A model generated the notes under the pieces. It was not told the DNA's origin. It saw nothing but the letters and a program-made list of their open reading frames with translations, and searched no databases. A stretch of DNA of 64,000 nucleotides from the NCBI RefSeq assembly GCF_024684275.1, contig NZ_JAIKXF010000087.1, forward strand, positions 1-64,000. Direction: 5' to 3'. Positions within the stretch are counted from its first letter, which is position 1; each line of letters begins with the position of its first letter. Shown piece by piece: positions 1-9,695 of this stretch. Both the position numbers and the translations under genes were made by a program. The stretch comes from Ruminococcus sp. Its GTDB lineage: Bacteria; Bacillota_A; Clostridia; Oscillospirales; Ruminococcaceae.

Positions 1-2985
1 AGCAAGACCCTTAGCTGTGATGTGCTTGTCATCAGAGCCGTTGAGACCGTACTTGTTCGGGTTAGCGAGGTTCTGCATGATAAGAACAACGTCAGACATA
101 TCTACGTCCTTATCGCAGTTAGCATCGCCCCAGAGATCAGCTGTCTCATCAGGTGTCTTAACTGTTGTAGTTGTTGTCGTGTTGCCGGGATCCTTAGTTG
201 TTGTAGTTGTAGTCTTACCAGGATCTGGAGTTTGTCCTATGTAACCATACTTCTCGTCCTTATCCTGGAGGAACTCAACGATCCAAGCAAGAGGAGCGTT
301 CCAGTTGATTGTAACCTCGTTTGTAGACCAAGCTTCGATAGAGTCAACGAAACATCTCTGTGATGGGTTGCTTGCCTCGCCGGGAACGAATCCGAGAGCA
401 CGTACATATGGATCCTGGAGGCCGGCATTAGGACCGCCTGAGAGAACTCCGTCAGGAGCCATAGGCAGAGTCTTATCCAGCTCATATGACCAATATCTGT
501 GGTGAGGATTCTTCTCCTTGTATGTACCGTAACCGGTTACATATGAGAATGAAAGCGGGTTACAGCCGAGGAGGTAGTTCATACCTGTAAGAACACCGTT
601 CATGTACTTATCTTCGCCTGTAATATCATAAGCATAAGACATAGCCATGAGGTTGTTGATAACCATTGAATTTGAACCCCACTCGTAGCCCTTGATGATG
701 ATATCCTTAGAGAGGTTGTTCTCGTCAGTGTATCCGGGTCCGTCATACTTGTATGGGATACCGTAACCCTGTTTCTCCTCTTCCTCGATATATGCATCAG
801 CAGTATCAACGATAGACTTTTTAAGAGTAGCCTTCTGCTCATCTGTGAGGTACTGGTTGTTAAGAAGGAGTGAAAGTGAACCAGCTGAAGCTGTATTACC
901 CCAGTTAAGAACTGAGAATGTACCTGACTGGTTCTCACCGCCGGTGATTCTCTCAGGAACCTTGAAAGCGTTTTTGTACTCAGAGAGCTCAGCGAGGTAT
1001 GTATCAGCCTCAGAGTCCTCGAGAGCCTTACAAGATGTGAAGATCTCACAAGCAGCCCAGTAAAGGTCATCCTTAACCTCGTTATCACCGTAAGGACCAC
1101 CGCCCTTAGCCTGGTTGAACGGAGCGTAGAGTGACTTCTCGTTGGTCTCTTCGTCATCAGCAGCCTCATACCAGTTCTTATCAGCAGCCTGATATGCATC
1201 CTTAGCCTCCTGGAGGTAGAATGCAGCCTTTTCAGCATCATAAGGCTTGATAAGTCTTGCCATCTGAGCTGCACAAGCAGAATAGTTAAGTGTAGCAGCA
1301 AGCGTTGGTGGCTTTACGATACGCTCAGTCTCCCAACCCTTTGTACCGTCGGAAAGTGTAGCGCCTGAATAGTCCCAAGGTCTTGTAGCAAGTCCTGTCC
1401 ACTTGTGATCGTGGAGCTTGTGGTAAACCATTCCTGCATACTTGCCCCATGTAGGCTCGGACTTGTCAACCTTCATAGCTGTCATGAACTCGAGCTCATA
1501 GAGACACTCATCAATGATGTCAGGGAGCTTATTTCCTGTCTCAGGAATGCTTACTGTGCCTGAACCATCAGCGAACTTCTTAGCTGTATTGTCGTTACCG
1601 AGTGAAGCTCTCTCATACATATTAAGGAGAGTCCATACTGAGATACCGCCGTTTACAACGTACTTACCGTGGTCGCCGGCATCGTACCAGCCCTTGTTAG
1701 CTGTGATCTTTGATGAAGCGTATGTAGAAGTAGCTTCTGTCTTCTCGAGGTACTCGTTCTTCCAGATCTTCTGAACGTAAGCTGTATCAGTCTTATGACC
1801 ACCCTCATGAGCAAGAGTGCTCTTGTCGCCTGATGTTATATACTTCTCCTCTATATCGATACCTGAACGGTTCTGATAGAAGTAGTTAAGAGCGTTCTTG
1901 AGCATATCGTGTGAAGAATCTGAATAGATGTCGTCACCGATATTGAATTCCATAGATCTCCAATCCTTGCCCTTGATGCGGAGATAATATCTGCCCGGCT
2001 TGTTAGCCTTTGAGAAGTCGATCTTAGCAACTGAGTCTGCTGAATCAGCATCCTTCTTTATTTCGCCTGTCTCGCCTGTCTCAACAACATCGCCTGACTT
2101 AGCATCAACGAGCTCCCATGTATAAGTGCCTGAAAGGTTGATCTTTGTAGCACCGTAGAGAACGTCACCGGCATTATCACCGAGTGTAGCCATCTTAGCG
2201 AAGTTTGTGAAGTAACCAACCTGGTTTACAGAAATGAAGTTTACAGTCTTGCCGTCCTTCTTGAGGTTAGGATCTGTATTAGCACTGTAATCACGGTTTG
2301 TTGCGCCGTAGCCCTCGTTAGGATCAGCATTACAGCTGCCCTCAGGATCAGCATCGCCGCAGGTCACACAATCGATAACCATATCGTCGAACCAGATCTC
2401 GTCGCCTTCCTTAGCATTACCCTGATACTTAGTACCCTTTGCATAGTGGAAGCACCACTCGCAAGCCTCGAGGTCCTTAGTAGGCTTGAATGTACCCTCG
2501 AATGTCTGATACTCTGTTGTAAGAGAAACAGCCTTTGCAGGATACTGACCGCCCATCTGAGGTCCCATGTGCATATCGTTTGACTGACCGTCAAGCTCGA
2601 AATACTCCTCGTTACCTGAGATATCACCGATCTTTGAGCAAAGCTCCATACCGGCTCTCTTAGCCTTAGCCTTAAAGCTTACCTTATACTCGTGGCCAGC
2701 CTTGAAGTTGAGGTTTCTGTGTCTTACCTGAAGGTCCCACTTCTCGTGGTCAGCGCCCTCCGGAACTTCAACTATTACGTGGAATGCGCCGTCCTCAAGT
2801 TTAAAGTTCTGCTTAGCAGGTGATGATTCACAAGTGTGCCATGGCAGAGCCTTGTGTTCGAATGTGCTCTCACCAACTACAAGTCCTGCTGATGCATTCA
2901 TAGGAGCAACCAGATTAGCTGCTGAAGGAATGATCATAGCCATAGACATAACGCTGGCAATAAGCTTCTTTGCATTCTTGTGCAT
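1..2985 (-). CDS. GH9 endoglucanase with N-terminal CBM4-like module, Ig-like domain and dockerin (3' end outside window)
   Basis: Secreted cellulase that cleaves beta-1,4-glucan and would dock on a cellulosomal scaffold. The reading frame is open from the ATG at 2985 to the window edge, about 995 codons. Order seen: signal peptide (about residues 1-33, ending NASA/G); a jelly-roll CBM4-like module (about 35-205); a short Cys-rich bridge (CVTCGD); a CelD-type Ig-like domain (about 250-340, starting near VNQVGYF); a GH9 catalytic domain with YDAGD near 436, HHRYW near 827 and the acid-Glu signature NEVTINWNAP near 892; a Thr-rich linker; then the first dockerin loop (WGDANCDKDVDMSD) and LANPNKYG. 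The dockerin is cut off by the window start, so its second Ca loop is not visible. RBS GGGAGGG lies upstream. A 17-bp-spaced promoter and a roughly 130-nt 5' UTR precede it. The GH9 assignment is firm; the CBM family is inferred from position and general sequence character. Confidence 0.93.
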   Translation of the reverse strand, partial: MHKNAKKLIASVMSMAMIIPSAANLVAPMNASAGLVVGESTFEHKALPWHTCESSPAKQNFKLEDGAFHVIVEVPEGADHEKWDLQVRHRNLNFKAGHEYKVSFKAKAKRAGMELCSKIGDISGNEEYFELDGQSNDMHMGPQMGGQYPAKAVSLTTEYQTFEGTFKPTKDLEACEWCFHYAKGTKYQGNAKEGDEIWFDDMVIDCVTCGDADPEGSCNADPNEGYGATNRDYSANTDPNLKKDGKTVNFISVNQVGYFTNFAKMATLGDNAGDVLYGATKINLSGTYTWELVDAKSGDVVETGETGEIKKDADSADSVAKIDFSKANKPGRYYLRIKGKDWRSMEFNIGDDIYSDSSHDMLKNALNYFYQNRSGIDIEEKYITSGDKSTLAHEGGHKTDTAYVQKIWKNEYLEKTEATSTYASSKITANKGWYDAGDHGKYVVNGGISVWTLLNMYERASLGNDNTAKKFADGSGTVSIPETGNKLPDIIDECLYELEFMTAMKVDKSEPTWGKYAGMVYHKLHDHKWTGLATRPWDYSGATLSDGTKGWETERIVKPPTLAATLNYSACAAQMARLIKPYDAEKAAFYLQEAKDAYQAADKNWYEAADDEETNEKSLYAPFNQAKGGGPYGDNEVKDDLYWAACEIFTSCKALEDSEADTYLAELSEYKNAFKVPERITGGENQSGTFSVLNWGNTASAGSLSLLLNNQYLTDEQKATLKKSIVDTADAYIEEEEKQGYGIPYKYDGPGYTDENNLSKDIIIKGYEWGSNSMVINNLMAMSYAYDITGEDKYMNGVLTGMNYLLGCNPLSFSYVTGYGTYKEKNPHHRYWSYELDKTLPMAPDGVLSGGPNAGLQDPYVRALGFVPGEASNPSQRCFVDSIEAWSTNEVTINWNAPLAWIVEFLQDKDEKYGYIGQTPDPGKTTTTTTKDPGNTTTTTTVKTPDETADLWGDANCDKDVDMSDVVLIMQNLANPNKYGLNGSDDKHITAKGLA

Positions 2986-3070
2986 TTGAATACCCTCCCT
3001 GAAAATTTGAATATAACTTATAACGCAGTGTCAGTGCAAACGCTGCGGTTATATGCTTGTATTATGGGCT

Positions 3071-3111
3071 AAACAGAGCCTCCAAAGCGGAGCTTGCACC
3101 GACCTCTGTTT
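3071..3111 (-). promoter_or_regulatory. 5' UTR stem-loop of the first GH9 gene
   Basis: An 8-bp outer stem (AAACAGAG at 3071-3078 against CTCTGTTT at 3104-3111) encloses a further inner stem (CTCC/GGAG). It lies between the promoter and the RBS of the GH9 gene starting at 2985. A role in mRNA stability or translation is inference only; there is no T-run, so it is not a terminator. Confidence 0.45.
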
Positions 3112-3120
3112 ACCAATCAT

Positions 3121-3149
3121 ATTATATTATATCACGAAAAAAAAGTAAA
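3121..3149 (-). promoter_or_regulatory. promoter of the first GH9 gene
   Basis: On the minus strand, -35 TTTACT (3149-3144) and -10 TATAAT (3126-3121) are separated by 17 bp. It fits a vegetative sigma factor promoter and predicts a 5' UTR of about 130 nt. Confidence 0.6.
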
Positions 3150-3220
3150 TAGTTTTCTGGAATTTCGTTCATTTCCCTAATGGGATTGTGAGAATTTTGT
3201 GTACAATGACAAAAAGGTAA

Positions 3221-3256
3221 AAGAAATAAGAGGGCTGTGCAACCCTCTTATTTCTT
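3221..3256 (-). terminator. Rho-independent terminator after the second GH9 gene
   Basis: A perfect 14-bp stem (3221-3234 with 3243-3256) with an 8-nt loop, 50 nt past the stop at 3306. It is followed on the minus strand by a T-rich stretch. It separates the two GH9 genes into independent transcripts. Confidence 0.85.
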
Positions 3257-3305
3257 ATTTATGAATTGATTTATTGTTTTTCTCAAATGCTCATTTTTAA
3301 GCTCA

Positions 3306-5870
3306 TCAAGCCTGCGATTTGTAGCTCTCGGGGAGCTTATCAATGAGGTGCAGGAGGTACCTCTGAATGCTCAGAGCGTCAGCAGAGGTAATGCCTGTGC
3401 CGTTCTCGTAAACATCGCCGTTTATAGTCCCCTGCTCTGTGATGTGGTGCTCATCGCTGCCGCTTGTGCCGTACTTGTTAGGATTTGCCAGTGACTGCAT
3501 GATAAGAACTATATCAGACATATCGACTTCCTTATCACAGTTAGCGTCGCCCCACTTAACATTTCCTTCTCCGCCGTGGTTAGGTCCTACATTTGTAGTT
3601 GTTGTAACCTTGTCAGGATCGTTCTTAGTTGTTGTAGCAGTTGTTGTGCCGCTTGTTGAACTGACGGTCGTAGTTGTAACTTTTGTTGTAGTTGTGCTTG
3701 TTGGCTTCGGAGCTGTAGTCGTTGTACTTGTTGAAGGTACAGTGCTGCCGCTGCCCTTTGTGCATGGCTTAGCCACGAACTTAGTGCCGTCAGGCTCCTC
3801 GCCCCAGGCGATAACGCCGTCAACATACATAGGCATATGCTCATTGAGAGAATCAGCCTTCTTGAGGTCTGTAGCCTTTTCAAGACCGCCCAGGTATGAC
3901 CAGTCGTTTGAGGTATCCCATGCACCTGCTGTTGACTTGCCGTCTACTGCATCAGGGATAGAGATCCTGAACTGCACCTCATCTCTGTGCTCGCTCTGAC
4001 CTGTAGGCTGGATAGCTCTGCCGTCCTCGAACTTGATGCTTGCATAGTATGTATTGCCTGTAGGATCGCCCTCATACTTGTGAGGACCTGTTACTGTAGC
4101 GTGTCCCTGACCGCTCTCATACTGCTGTGACTTGCCCTCTACCTTGATATCGTCAACAGAAAGACCATTTTCGAGTACCTCTGATACGTCGAAGAAGTAT
4201 CTGTACTCAACGTCCTTTGCAACTCTTGCAGGCCAGGCTGTGTGGTTCATAGCCCATGCCTTGATCTCGGTATAGCTTGCAGCAGGAGTACCGTTGATAA
4301 CAGCAACGACCTCCCACTCAGCCCACTTAGGCATTTCAGCAGGCGGGAATGCAGGGTCAATATCTCCGCCGTAGTCATCTACCATAGCACAGAGACAAGC
4401 TGTATAGCCTGCGTTATAGTCGATAGCTACCTCTGAGTACTCATACTGAGCAACGCTGTTCTTGTAGCTTCCCGACTTGTCAGGACCGCCTACGAGAGCG
4501 CCGTAAAGAGTATGAGCGTACTCTGTCTGCCAGCCCTCATCCCCGCCTGACTTCTGACCGAGGTCATTCCAGTGGTCATCGTGGATACCCGAAGCTGTTC
4601 TGTGATGGAATGCAGAAGGCTGATTGTCGCCCATACCGAGAACATAGCTCATCTTTAAGCCGTTGTCGCCGAATACATAGTCCATCTGAGACTTAGCCCA
4701 GTCGTTGTACTTCTTAGAGAGTGAAGCATCGTCCTTGAAGATAGTATCGCTTGCAAGCTTAGCCAGCCATGCAGTTGTTGTAGCGTGACGGGCACTGCCC
4801 CAGTTAAAGAGCCAAGCGAGACCGTCGGGAGTATAGTCTACCTTCTTTCCGCCGTAGCCGTCTATCCAGTAGTCAAGGTGATGTGAAACGTGCTCGATCC
4901 ACTCCTTGTCGCCTGTGTTAAGGGCATAGAGGTAAGCAGCTGCCTGAGAAGTATCGTCCCAGCAGAGTCCCCATGTGTACTTGCGTGAAGTTGACTGGTT
5001 CTCCAACGGGAAATTAGGGATATAATCCTTCTCTATCTTGTCGAGGTAGCTCTTGTCGCCTGTAGCCATATAGAGCCAGTTAGCAGCGTACATACAGTCG
5101 TCAAGCCATGAGTCTGTATTGTACATTCCGCTCATGCCGCCGATGTCCTTGTTTGCTCTTATCTTGTCAGCGCCCTCAAAGAGGTCCTTTGCGTGTTTGA
5201 GGTACTGAGCAGCCTTATCCGGCTGGCTGTCCTTGAAGATGATATAGCCCTGTGCAAGACAAGCTGCCGAAAGACCTGCTACAGAAGCGTTCTTGATAGT
5301 ATCGTAAGGTCTCTTCCAGTCCTTGCTGTTGAGGTGATGCTTGCGGAGATATACCTCAGCGCTGCACCAGATATTATGGTCTGTAGAGCCGCCCTCGAAA
5401 TCGCCGATAGTGCCGACCATTTCACCGCTGCCCTTGTCACAGGCCATAACGTAGTCCATACCCCACTGGATATTGTTGCGGTAGGTCTCGCCGAGACCAG
5501 CCTTGTCAACAGCGTCCTTGTACTGGATATAGCCCCACGCCATGATAGAAGCTGAATAAGCGTTTGTAAGTGTGAATTTGAAGTGGTCTCCTGCGTCGAA
5601 CCAGCCGCCAGGAACAGCATCTGTCTCGTTGCCGTCCTCGTCGACCATAGAATCTGCACGCCATGCTACCTGATTCCATTCCGGGAGCTTGCCTGACTGC
5701 TGTACCTCGTAGAAGAACATTGACTTCTGGAGAGCTTCAGCGTAGTTGTAGCTTGAAGCCGCCTTTGCTGTGGAAACAGCGTCCTGCTGACCTGCTGTGG
5801 GAGCATATGAGAGCATACCCATAGACATGGCAAGTGCAGAAGCTGCCGCCGTGATCTTTTTGATTATCAT
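3306..5870 (-). CDS. GH9 endoglucanase with CBM3c-like module and dockerin
   Basis: Secreted cellulase of 854 aa with the layout of processive GH9 endoglucanases: signal peptide (MIIKKITAAASALAMSMG..., cleavage after about residue 35), GH9 catalytic domain directly behind it (FDAGDHFKF near 95, no Ig-like domain; HHRTASG near 415), a CBM3-type beta-sandwich (about 513-690, starting near MPKWAEWEV), a long Thr/Ser linker (about 703-757) and a complete type I dockerin (first loop WGDANCDKEVDMSD near 772, second loop GITSADALSIQRYLL). An in-frame ATG at 5984 is further upstream, but the start at 5870 has a GAGAGGGG ribosome site, gives a clean signal peptide, and the promoter at 5935-5963 lies inside the longer ORF. 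Assignment to the c subgroup of CBM3 rests on domain order. Its promoter shares a 13-bp motif with the pectinolytic gene at 17061. Confidence 0.95.
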   Translation of the reverse strand: MIIKKITAAASALAMSMGMLSYAPTAGQQDAVSTAKAASSYNYAEALQKSMFFYEVQQSGKLPEWNQVAWRADSMVDEDGNETDAVPGGWFDAGDHFKFTLTNAYSASIMAWGYIQYKDAVDKAGLGETYRNNIQWGMDYVMACDKGSGEMVGTIGDFEGGSTDHNIWCSAEVYLRKHHLNSKDWKRPYDTIKNASVAGLSAACLAQGYIIFKDSQPDKAAQYLKHAKDLFEGADKIRANKDIGGMSGMYNTDSWLDDCMYAANWLYMATGDKSYLDKIEKDYIPNFPLENQSTSRKYTWGLCWDDTSQAAAYLYALNTGDKEWIEHVSHHLDYWIDGYGGKKVDYTPDGLAWLFNWGSARHATTTAWLAKLASDTIFKDDASLSKKYNDWAKSQMDYVFGDNGLKMSYVLGMGDNQPSAFHHRTASGIHDDHWNDLGQKSGGDEGWQTEYAHTLYGALVGGPDKSGSYKNSVAQYEYSEVAIDYNAGYTACLCAMVDDYGGDIDPAFPPAEMPKWAEWEVVAVINGTPAASYTEIKAWAMNHTAWPARVAKDVEYRYFFDVSEVLENGLSVDDIKVEGKSQQYESGQGHATVTGPHKYEGDPTGNTYYASIKFEDGRAIQPTGQSEHRDEVQFRISIPDAVDGKSTAGAWDTSNDWSYLGGLEKATDLKKADSLNEHMPMYVDGVIAWGEEPDGTKFVAKPCTKGSGSTVPSTSTTTTAPKPTSTTTTKVTTTTVSSTSGTTTATTTKNDPDKVTTTTNVGPNHGGEGNVKWGDANCDKEVDMSDIVLIMQSLANPNKYGTSGSDEHHITEQGTINGDVYENGTGITSADALSIQRYLLHLIDKLPESYKSQA

Positions 5871-5918
5871 TTTTAATACCCCTCTCGTATTAAATATTTT
5901 CAGATATGGTATCACACC

Positions 5919-5931
5919 ACACCTATACACC
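5919..5931 (-). promoter_or_regulatory. direct-repeat motif GGTGTATAGGTGT at the transcription start
   Basis: Two GGTGT half-sites with an 8-bp repeat unit begin exactly 3 bp downstream of the -10 hexamer of the GH9 gene. The same motif (12 of 13 bases) with the same spacing is at 20599-20611 before the pectinolytic dockerin gene. The position over +1 suggests an operator or an initially transcribed control element; which protein binds is unknown. Confidence 0.55.
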
Positions 5932-5934
5932 TTA

Positions 5935-5963
5935 AATATACAATAAAACCGCAGATTTGTCAA
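5935..5963 (-). promoter_or_regulatory. promoter of the second GH9 gene
   Basis: Minus-strand -35 TTGACA (5963-5958) and -10 TATATT (5940-5935), 17 bp apart. It places the start of transcription within the direct-repeat motif at 5919-5931 and a 5' UTR of about 55 nt. Confidence 0.75.
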
Positions 5964-6167
5964 GCCAAAAACGGCATTTTTCACAAAGCTTTAAAAAATT
6001 GGTACTGCCTATTCCGGATCAGCCATACAAAGCTCCCATATACTCTCAGCCCTCGGTTCAGAAACTCCACCTCAGATGTAAATTATCAATGACATCTCTG
6101 AAATTCAACGTATTCATGTTGGATCTTGCCGCTTTTCGGGATATATATGGAGGGACATGAAAATCCC

Positions 6168-6196
6168 TTGACTTTTAAAATACAAAAGTATATAAT
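6168..6196 (+). promoter_or_regulatory. promoter of the TepA-like protease gene
   Basis: -35 TTGACT (6168-6173) and -10 TATAAT (6191-6196), 17-bp spacer, about 50 nt before the start codon at 6250. It probably begins the transcript that runs on into ftsK. Confidence 0.75.
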
Positions 6197-6249
6197 AAAT
6201 AATGTATACGCTCACGAAGCCTGCACAAAATAGCTTCGGAGGTGTATCC

Positions 6250-6960
6250 ATGACAGACGAAAACAAAAACGTCGGTTCTCCTGCGGAGGAAGCGCTTGAA
6301 GAAGCCCTGCTCGCCCGTGAAAGCGGTCAGGCGGTATCAAAAAATTCCAAGCACCTTATCCACTGTCTGTCCGTTGTCGGGCAGATAGAGGGGCATTATG
6401 TCCTCGCAGAGCAGAACAAGACCACGAAATACGAGCATATCATCCCTGCTCTTGTAGCTATCGAGCAGGACAGGAGCGTTGAGGGACTGCTCATCATACT
6501 CAACACTGTAGGCGGCGACGTGGAGGCAGGTCTTGCCCTTGCCGAGCTTATCTCGGGCATGAAAACTCCCACTGTATCACTTGTGGTGGGCGGCGGACAC
6601 TCCATAGGCGTTCCACTTGCAGTAAGCGCAAAGCGCTCATTCATCGTCCCTACAGCTTCAATGACTATCCACCCCGTCCGCATGAACGGCACTGTTCTCG
6701 GAGTGCCCCAGACTCTCTCATATTTCGATAAAATGCAGGACAGGATAGTCCGCTTTGTCACAAAAAACAGCAGTATCACAGAGGAGGCATTCCGCACCCT
6801 GCTGATGAACACCGAGGAGCTTGTCCTCGATGTGGGAAGCGTTGTTGAGGGAGAAAAAGCAGTAGAGCTCGGACTTATCGACAGCCTCGGAAGCCTCGGC
6901 GACGCAATGGACTGTCTTTACCATATGATAGAAAATACAGAAAAAAGATACGCGGACTGA
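6250..6960 (+). CDS. ClpP-family serine protease, TepA-like
   Basis: A 236-aa member of the ClpP/crotonase fold related to translocation-enhancing protein TepA. Visible are the oxyanion strand NTVGGDVEAG (the substrate-cleft glycines), the catalytic Ser in GGGHSIGVP and the catalytic His in TIHPVR, in the order expected for ClpP-type peptidases. There is no signal peptide or membrane segment, so it is cytoplasmic. The start at 6250 follows GGAGG by 7 nt; a longer frame begins at 6202 but that ATG overlaps the promoter region and lacks an RBS. It lies directly upstream of ftsK, a pairing I recall from other Clostridia. Whether it works with an ATPase partner cannot be told from sequence. Confidence 0.85.
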   Translation: MTDENKNVGSPAEEALEEALLARESGQAVSKNSKHLIHCLSVVGQIEGHYVLAEQNKTTKYEHIIPALVAIEQDRSVEGLLIILNTVGGDVEAGLALAELISGMKTPTVSLVVGGGHSIGVPLAVSAKRSFIVPTASMTIHPVRMNGTVLGVPQTLSYFDKMQDRIVRFVTKNSSITEEAFRTLLMNTEELVLDVGSVVEGEKAVELGLIDSLGSLGDAMDCLYHMIENTEKRYAD

Positions 6961-6965
6961 CCGCG

Positions 6966-7017
6966 GCTGTGCCAAAATGTGCTTTTTTGCGCAAAAAATA
7001 TGCTATAATGGCACAGC
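6966..7017. promoter_or_regulatory. nested palindrome in the tepA-ftsK gap, overlapping a -10-like TATAAT
   Basis: GCTGTGCCA (6966-6974) and TGGCACAGC (7009-7017) are perfect inverted repeats. Centred between them is TTTTTTGCGCAAAAAA (6983-6998). A TATAAT at 7004-7009 lies within the right half, without a good -35. It could be an operator for an internal ftsK promoter or a processed RNA hairpin. Confidence 0.4.
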
Positions 7018-7051
7018 TACATAGTTATAACAGAACAAAACGGAGGCAAAT

Positions 7052-9655
7052 ATGGCAGAAGCAAAGAAAACTACTAAGGGAGCTGCCAAGAAAAAAACCG
7101 ATGCTCCCAAAAGAGAGCCCGTCAAAAGCAGTGCTAAGACAGCGGCTCCGCAAAACGAAAGCAACCAGCTGTGGTCGATACTCCTTTTCGCACTTGGAGT
7201 CCTCACAGCTCTCATGGTGCTCGTAAAGGGCACAAAGGGCTGGCTGGCTTTACATAATCTCCTGCTGGGAACATTCGGTATAGCGGCATTTCTCATACCC
7301 GTTATACTCATTTATACAGCCGTTAAGCTGGGCACCGAGCAGACAAAGAAAGACCTCAGCGGCAGAAATATCTGGTGTATCGCCATGATATTCCTCGCAA
7401 GCGCCGCATTCCAGATATTCGCGGTGGGACGTATCCCCGGCGGCACATGGAGCGGTCATTTCAAGATACTCTATGAGGAGGGCGCAAAGCTCAGAAGCGG
7501 CGGCGTGGCAAGTCTCCTGTTTGCAGGTCCTCTGCTGAAGTTCTTCGGAAAGCTGGGCGCAAGGCTCATATCACTGGTGCTGTTCTTCGTGTTCGGTATG
7601 CTCCTTTCGGGGCGCGGACTTGTGGACTTCCTCAAGCTCCTTGCGACGCCCTTTGTATTCATCGGAAAATGCGTCAACGGCATACAGAATATGTTCATAG
7701 GCGGCGATTTTGTGGACGCCTTTGAAGACGACGACAATGACGACGACCGTGAAAAGCGTGATTTCGACGCCGACCTTGAAGCGATAAATATTGCAAATTC
7801 ACGCAGGTCTTCACAGAAGCCCTCTGAAAAGAAGGCTCAGAACAAAAAGGCTGTAGAGGCTCTCCCCGACGGATTCTTCGATCTGGATATCCCTCTCCCT
7901 ACAGACCACCTTATCGTACATGACAGTGCTGAGCCCGAGGAAAGTGAAGGCTCCACAGATGCGGATACGGAGCCGACTGATGCTCCCGAGCCAAAGCTGC
8001 CGCCTCTCAAAAAGGTCAAAGCTCCCGTTTCTATAGCTGTAGACGAAGACGAGGAGGATTATTCCGATATTCCCGACGAGGGACTTGAAAAGCTCATAAG
8101 CAAGGCTGCCGACAAGAAGTCTGCTGCCGACGAGGAAGAGGTCATCGAGGAGGAAGAGCCCGAGGAAGAAAAGCCCGTCTATATACTTCCGCCTATCGAC
8201 ATACTCTCACGCCCCGAGATACGCTCTAACCGCAACGAGGCTATGGTGGAAATGCGTGAAAAGGCAGAGGTCATCGTAAACACCCTGAAAAGCTTCGGTG
8301 TCGCAGTAAGGATAAAGGATCTTATCCGCGGTCCGGCTATCACCCGCTATGAGATACAGCCTGCCCCCGGTATCAAGGTCTCAAAGATAAAGGGACTTGA
8401 GGACGATATTGCTCTGAGCCTCGCAGCTCAGGGCGTCCGTATAGAAGCTCCTATCCCCGGAAAGGCAGCTATAGGTATTGAGATACCTAACTCAACAAAG
8501 GATATGGTAACTCTCCGTGAGATACTGACCTCATCAGAGTTCAGAGACTCAAAGAGCAAGCTCGCCTTCGCCGTCGGCAAGGACATCACGGGAAATGCCA
8601 TTGTGGGCGATATTGCAAAAATGCCCCACGTTATCATCGCCGGTACTACGGGCTCGGGTAAATCCGTCTGCACCCGTTCTATTATAATGAGCATCCTCTA
8701 CAATGCAACTCCCGACGAGGTAAGGCTCATACTTATTGATCCTAAGATAGTTGAATTCAAAATATTCGAGAATATACCGCATCTGCTCATTCCTATCGTT
8801 ACAGACTGCAAACGTGCAGCAGGAGCTCTCTGCTGGGCGGTCAACGAGATGATGCGCCGCTATAATATCTTCGCAGAGGCAGGCGCCAACGACCTGAAGT
8901 CCTACAACGAGCTGGCAGAGATCGACGCTGACCTTGTAAAAATGCCGCAGATAGTCGTTTTCATCGACGAGCTGGCTGATATGATGCTGGTAGCAGGCAA
9001 GGACGTTGAGGACTATATCTGCCGTCTTGCACAAATGGGACGTGCCGCAGGTATGCACCTTGTAGTCGCTACACAGCGTCCTACCACCGACGTTATCACA
9101 GGTCTCATCAAGGCTAATATCCCAAGCCGTATCGCTCTCTCGGTAAAATCCGTCACTGACTCGCGCACTATCATTGATATGGGCGGCGCGGACAAGCTGC
9201 TGGGCAACGGCGATATGCTCTATATGCCTATAGGCGCAGGCAAACCCGTCCGTGTACAGGGCTGCTTCTCGCCAAACGACGACATCGCTGAGACAGTACG
9301 CTTTATCAAGTCACAGGCTGAGGTAAAATACGATCCCGAGGTCGTAGCAACTGTTGACGGCTATTCTCCACAGGCTCAGGGCGGCTCAGGCAGCTCTGAC
9401 AGCGGTGCTGCCACAGGCGGCGGCAGCGACGAGGATATAGTGGAAGCTGCGATAAAGGTAGCTGTTGAAGCAGGTCAGCTCTCCACATCTATGCTCCAGC
9501 GCAAGCTCAAGCTGGGCTACGCAAGAGCCGCCCGTATCATGGACGAGCTTGAGGAACGCGGTGTCATCGGTGCCAGCGAGGGTGCAAAGCCCCGTAAGGT
9601 ACTCATGTCGAAAATGCAGTACGACGAGTGGAGACTGCGCAGAATGGACGAATGA
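7052..9655 (+). CDS. ftsK: DNA translocase FtsK/SpoIIIE
   Basis: Membrane-anchored, ATP-driven DNA pump (867 aa) that clears chromosomes from the division septum. Layout: Lys-rich N-tail, about four hydrophobic segments (residues about 35-190), a long acidic, poorly conserved linker (about 215-375, rich in D/E), the RecA-like motor (Walker A GTTGSGKS near 532, Walker B VVFIDELADMM near 635, ATQRPTTDVITG), and a C-terminal gamma winged helix (about 795-860) that would read KOPS/SRS-type DNA signals. RBS CGGAGG at -10. The normal family length and all motifs are intact. A long palindrome overlies its upstream region at 6966-7017. Confidence 0.97.
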   Translation: MAEAKKTTKGAAKKKTDAPKREPVKSSAKTAAPQNESNQLWSILLFALGVLTALMVLVKGTKGWLALHNLLLGTFGIAAFLIPVILIYTAVKLGTEQTKKDLSGRNIWCIAMIFLASAAFQIFAVGRIPGGTWSGHFKILYEEGAKLRSGGVASLLFAGPLLKFFGKLGARLISLVLFFVFGMLLSGRGLVDFLKLLATPFVFIGKCVNGIQNMFIGGDFVDAFEDDDNDDDREKRDFDADLEAINIANSRRSSQKPSEKKAQNKKAVEALPDGFFDLDIPLPTDHLIVHDSAEPEESEGSTDADTEPTDAPEPKLPPLKKVKAPVSIAVDEDEEDYSDIPDEGLEKLISKAADKKSAADEEEVIEEEEPEEEKPVYILPPIDILSRPEIRSNRNEAMVEMREKAEVIVNTLKSFGVAVRIKDLIRGPAITRYEIQPAPGIKVSKIKGLEDDIALSLAAQGVRIEAPIPGKAAIGIEIPNSTKDMVTLREILTSSEFRDSKSKLAFAVGKDITGNAIVGDIAKMPHVIIAGTTGSGKSVCTRSIIMSILYNATPDEVRLILIDPKIVEFKIFENIPHLLIPIVTDCKRAAGALCWAVNEMMRRYNIFAEAGANDLKSYNELAEIDADLVKMPQIVVFIDELADMMLVAGKDVEDYICRLAQMGRAAGMHLVVATQRPTTDVITGLIKANIPSRIALSVKSVTDSRTIIDMGGADKLLGNGDMLYMPIGAGKPVRVQGCFSPNDDIAETVRFIKSQAEVKYDPEVVATVDGYSPQAQGGSGSSDSGAATGGGSDEDIVEAAIKVAVEAGQLSTSMLQRKLKLGYARAARIMDELEERGVIGASEGAKPRKVLMSKMQYDEWRLRRMDE

Positions 9656-9695
9656 TCCAACACTCAGGGATATACCGTAATTTTTGGAGGTTTTT

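Noticed and set aside
5870..5984. Longer N-terminus for the second GH9 enzyme
   Set aside because: The extension covers the promoter hexamers and would bury the signal peptide; the shorter start has a good RBS.
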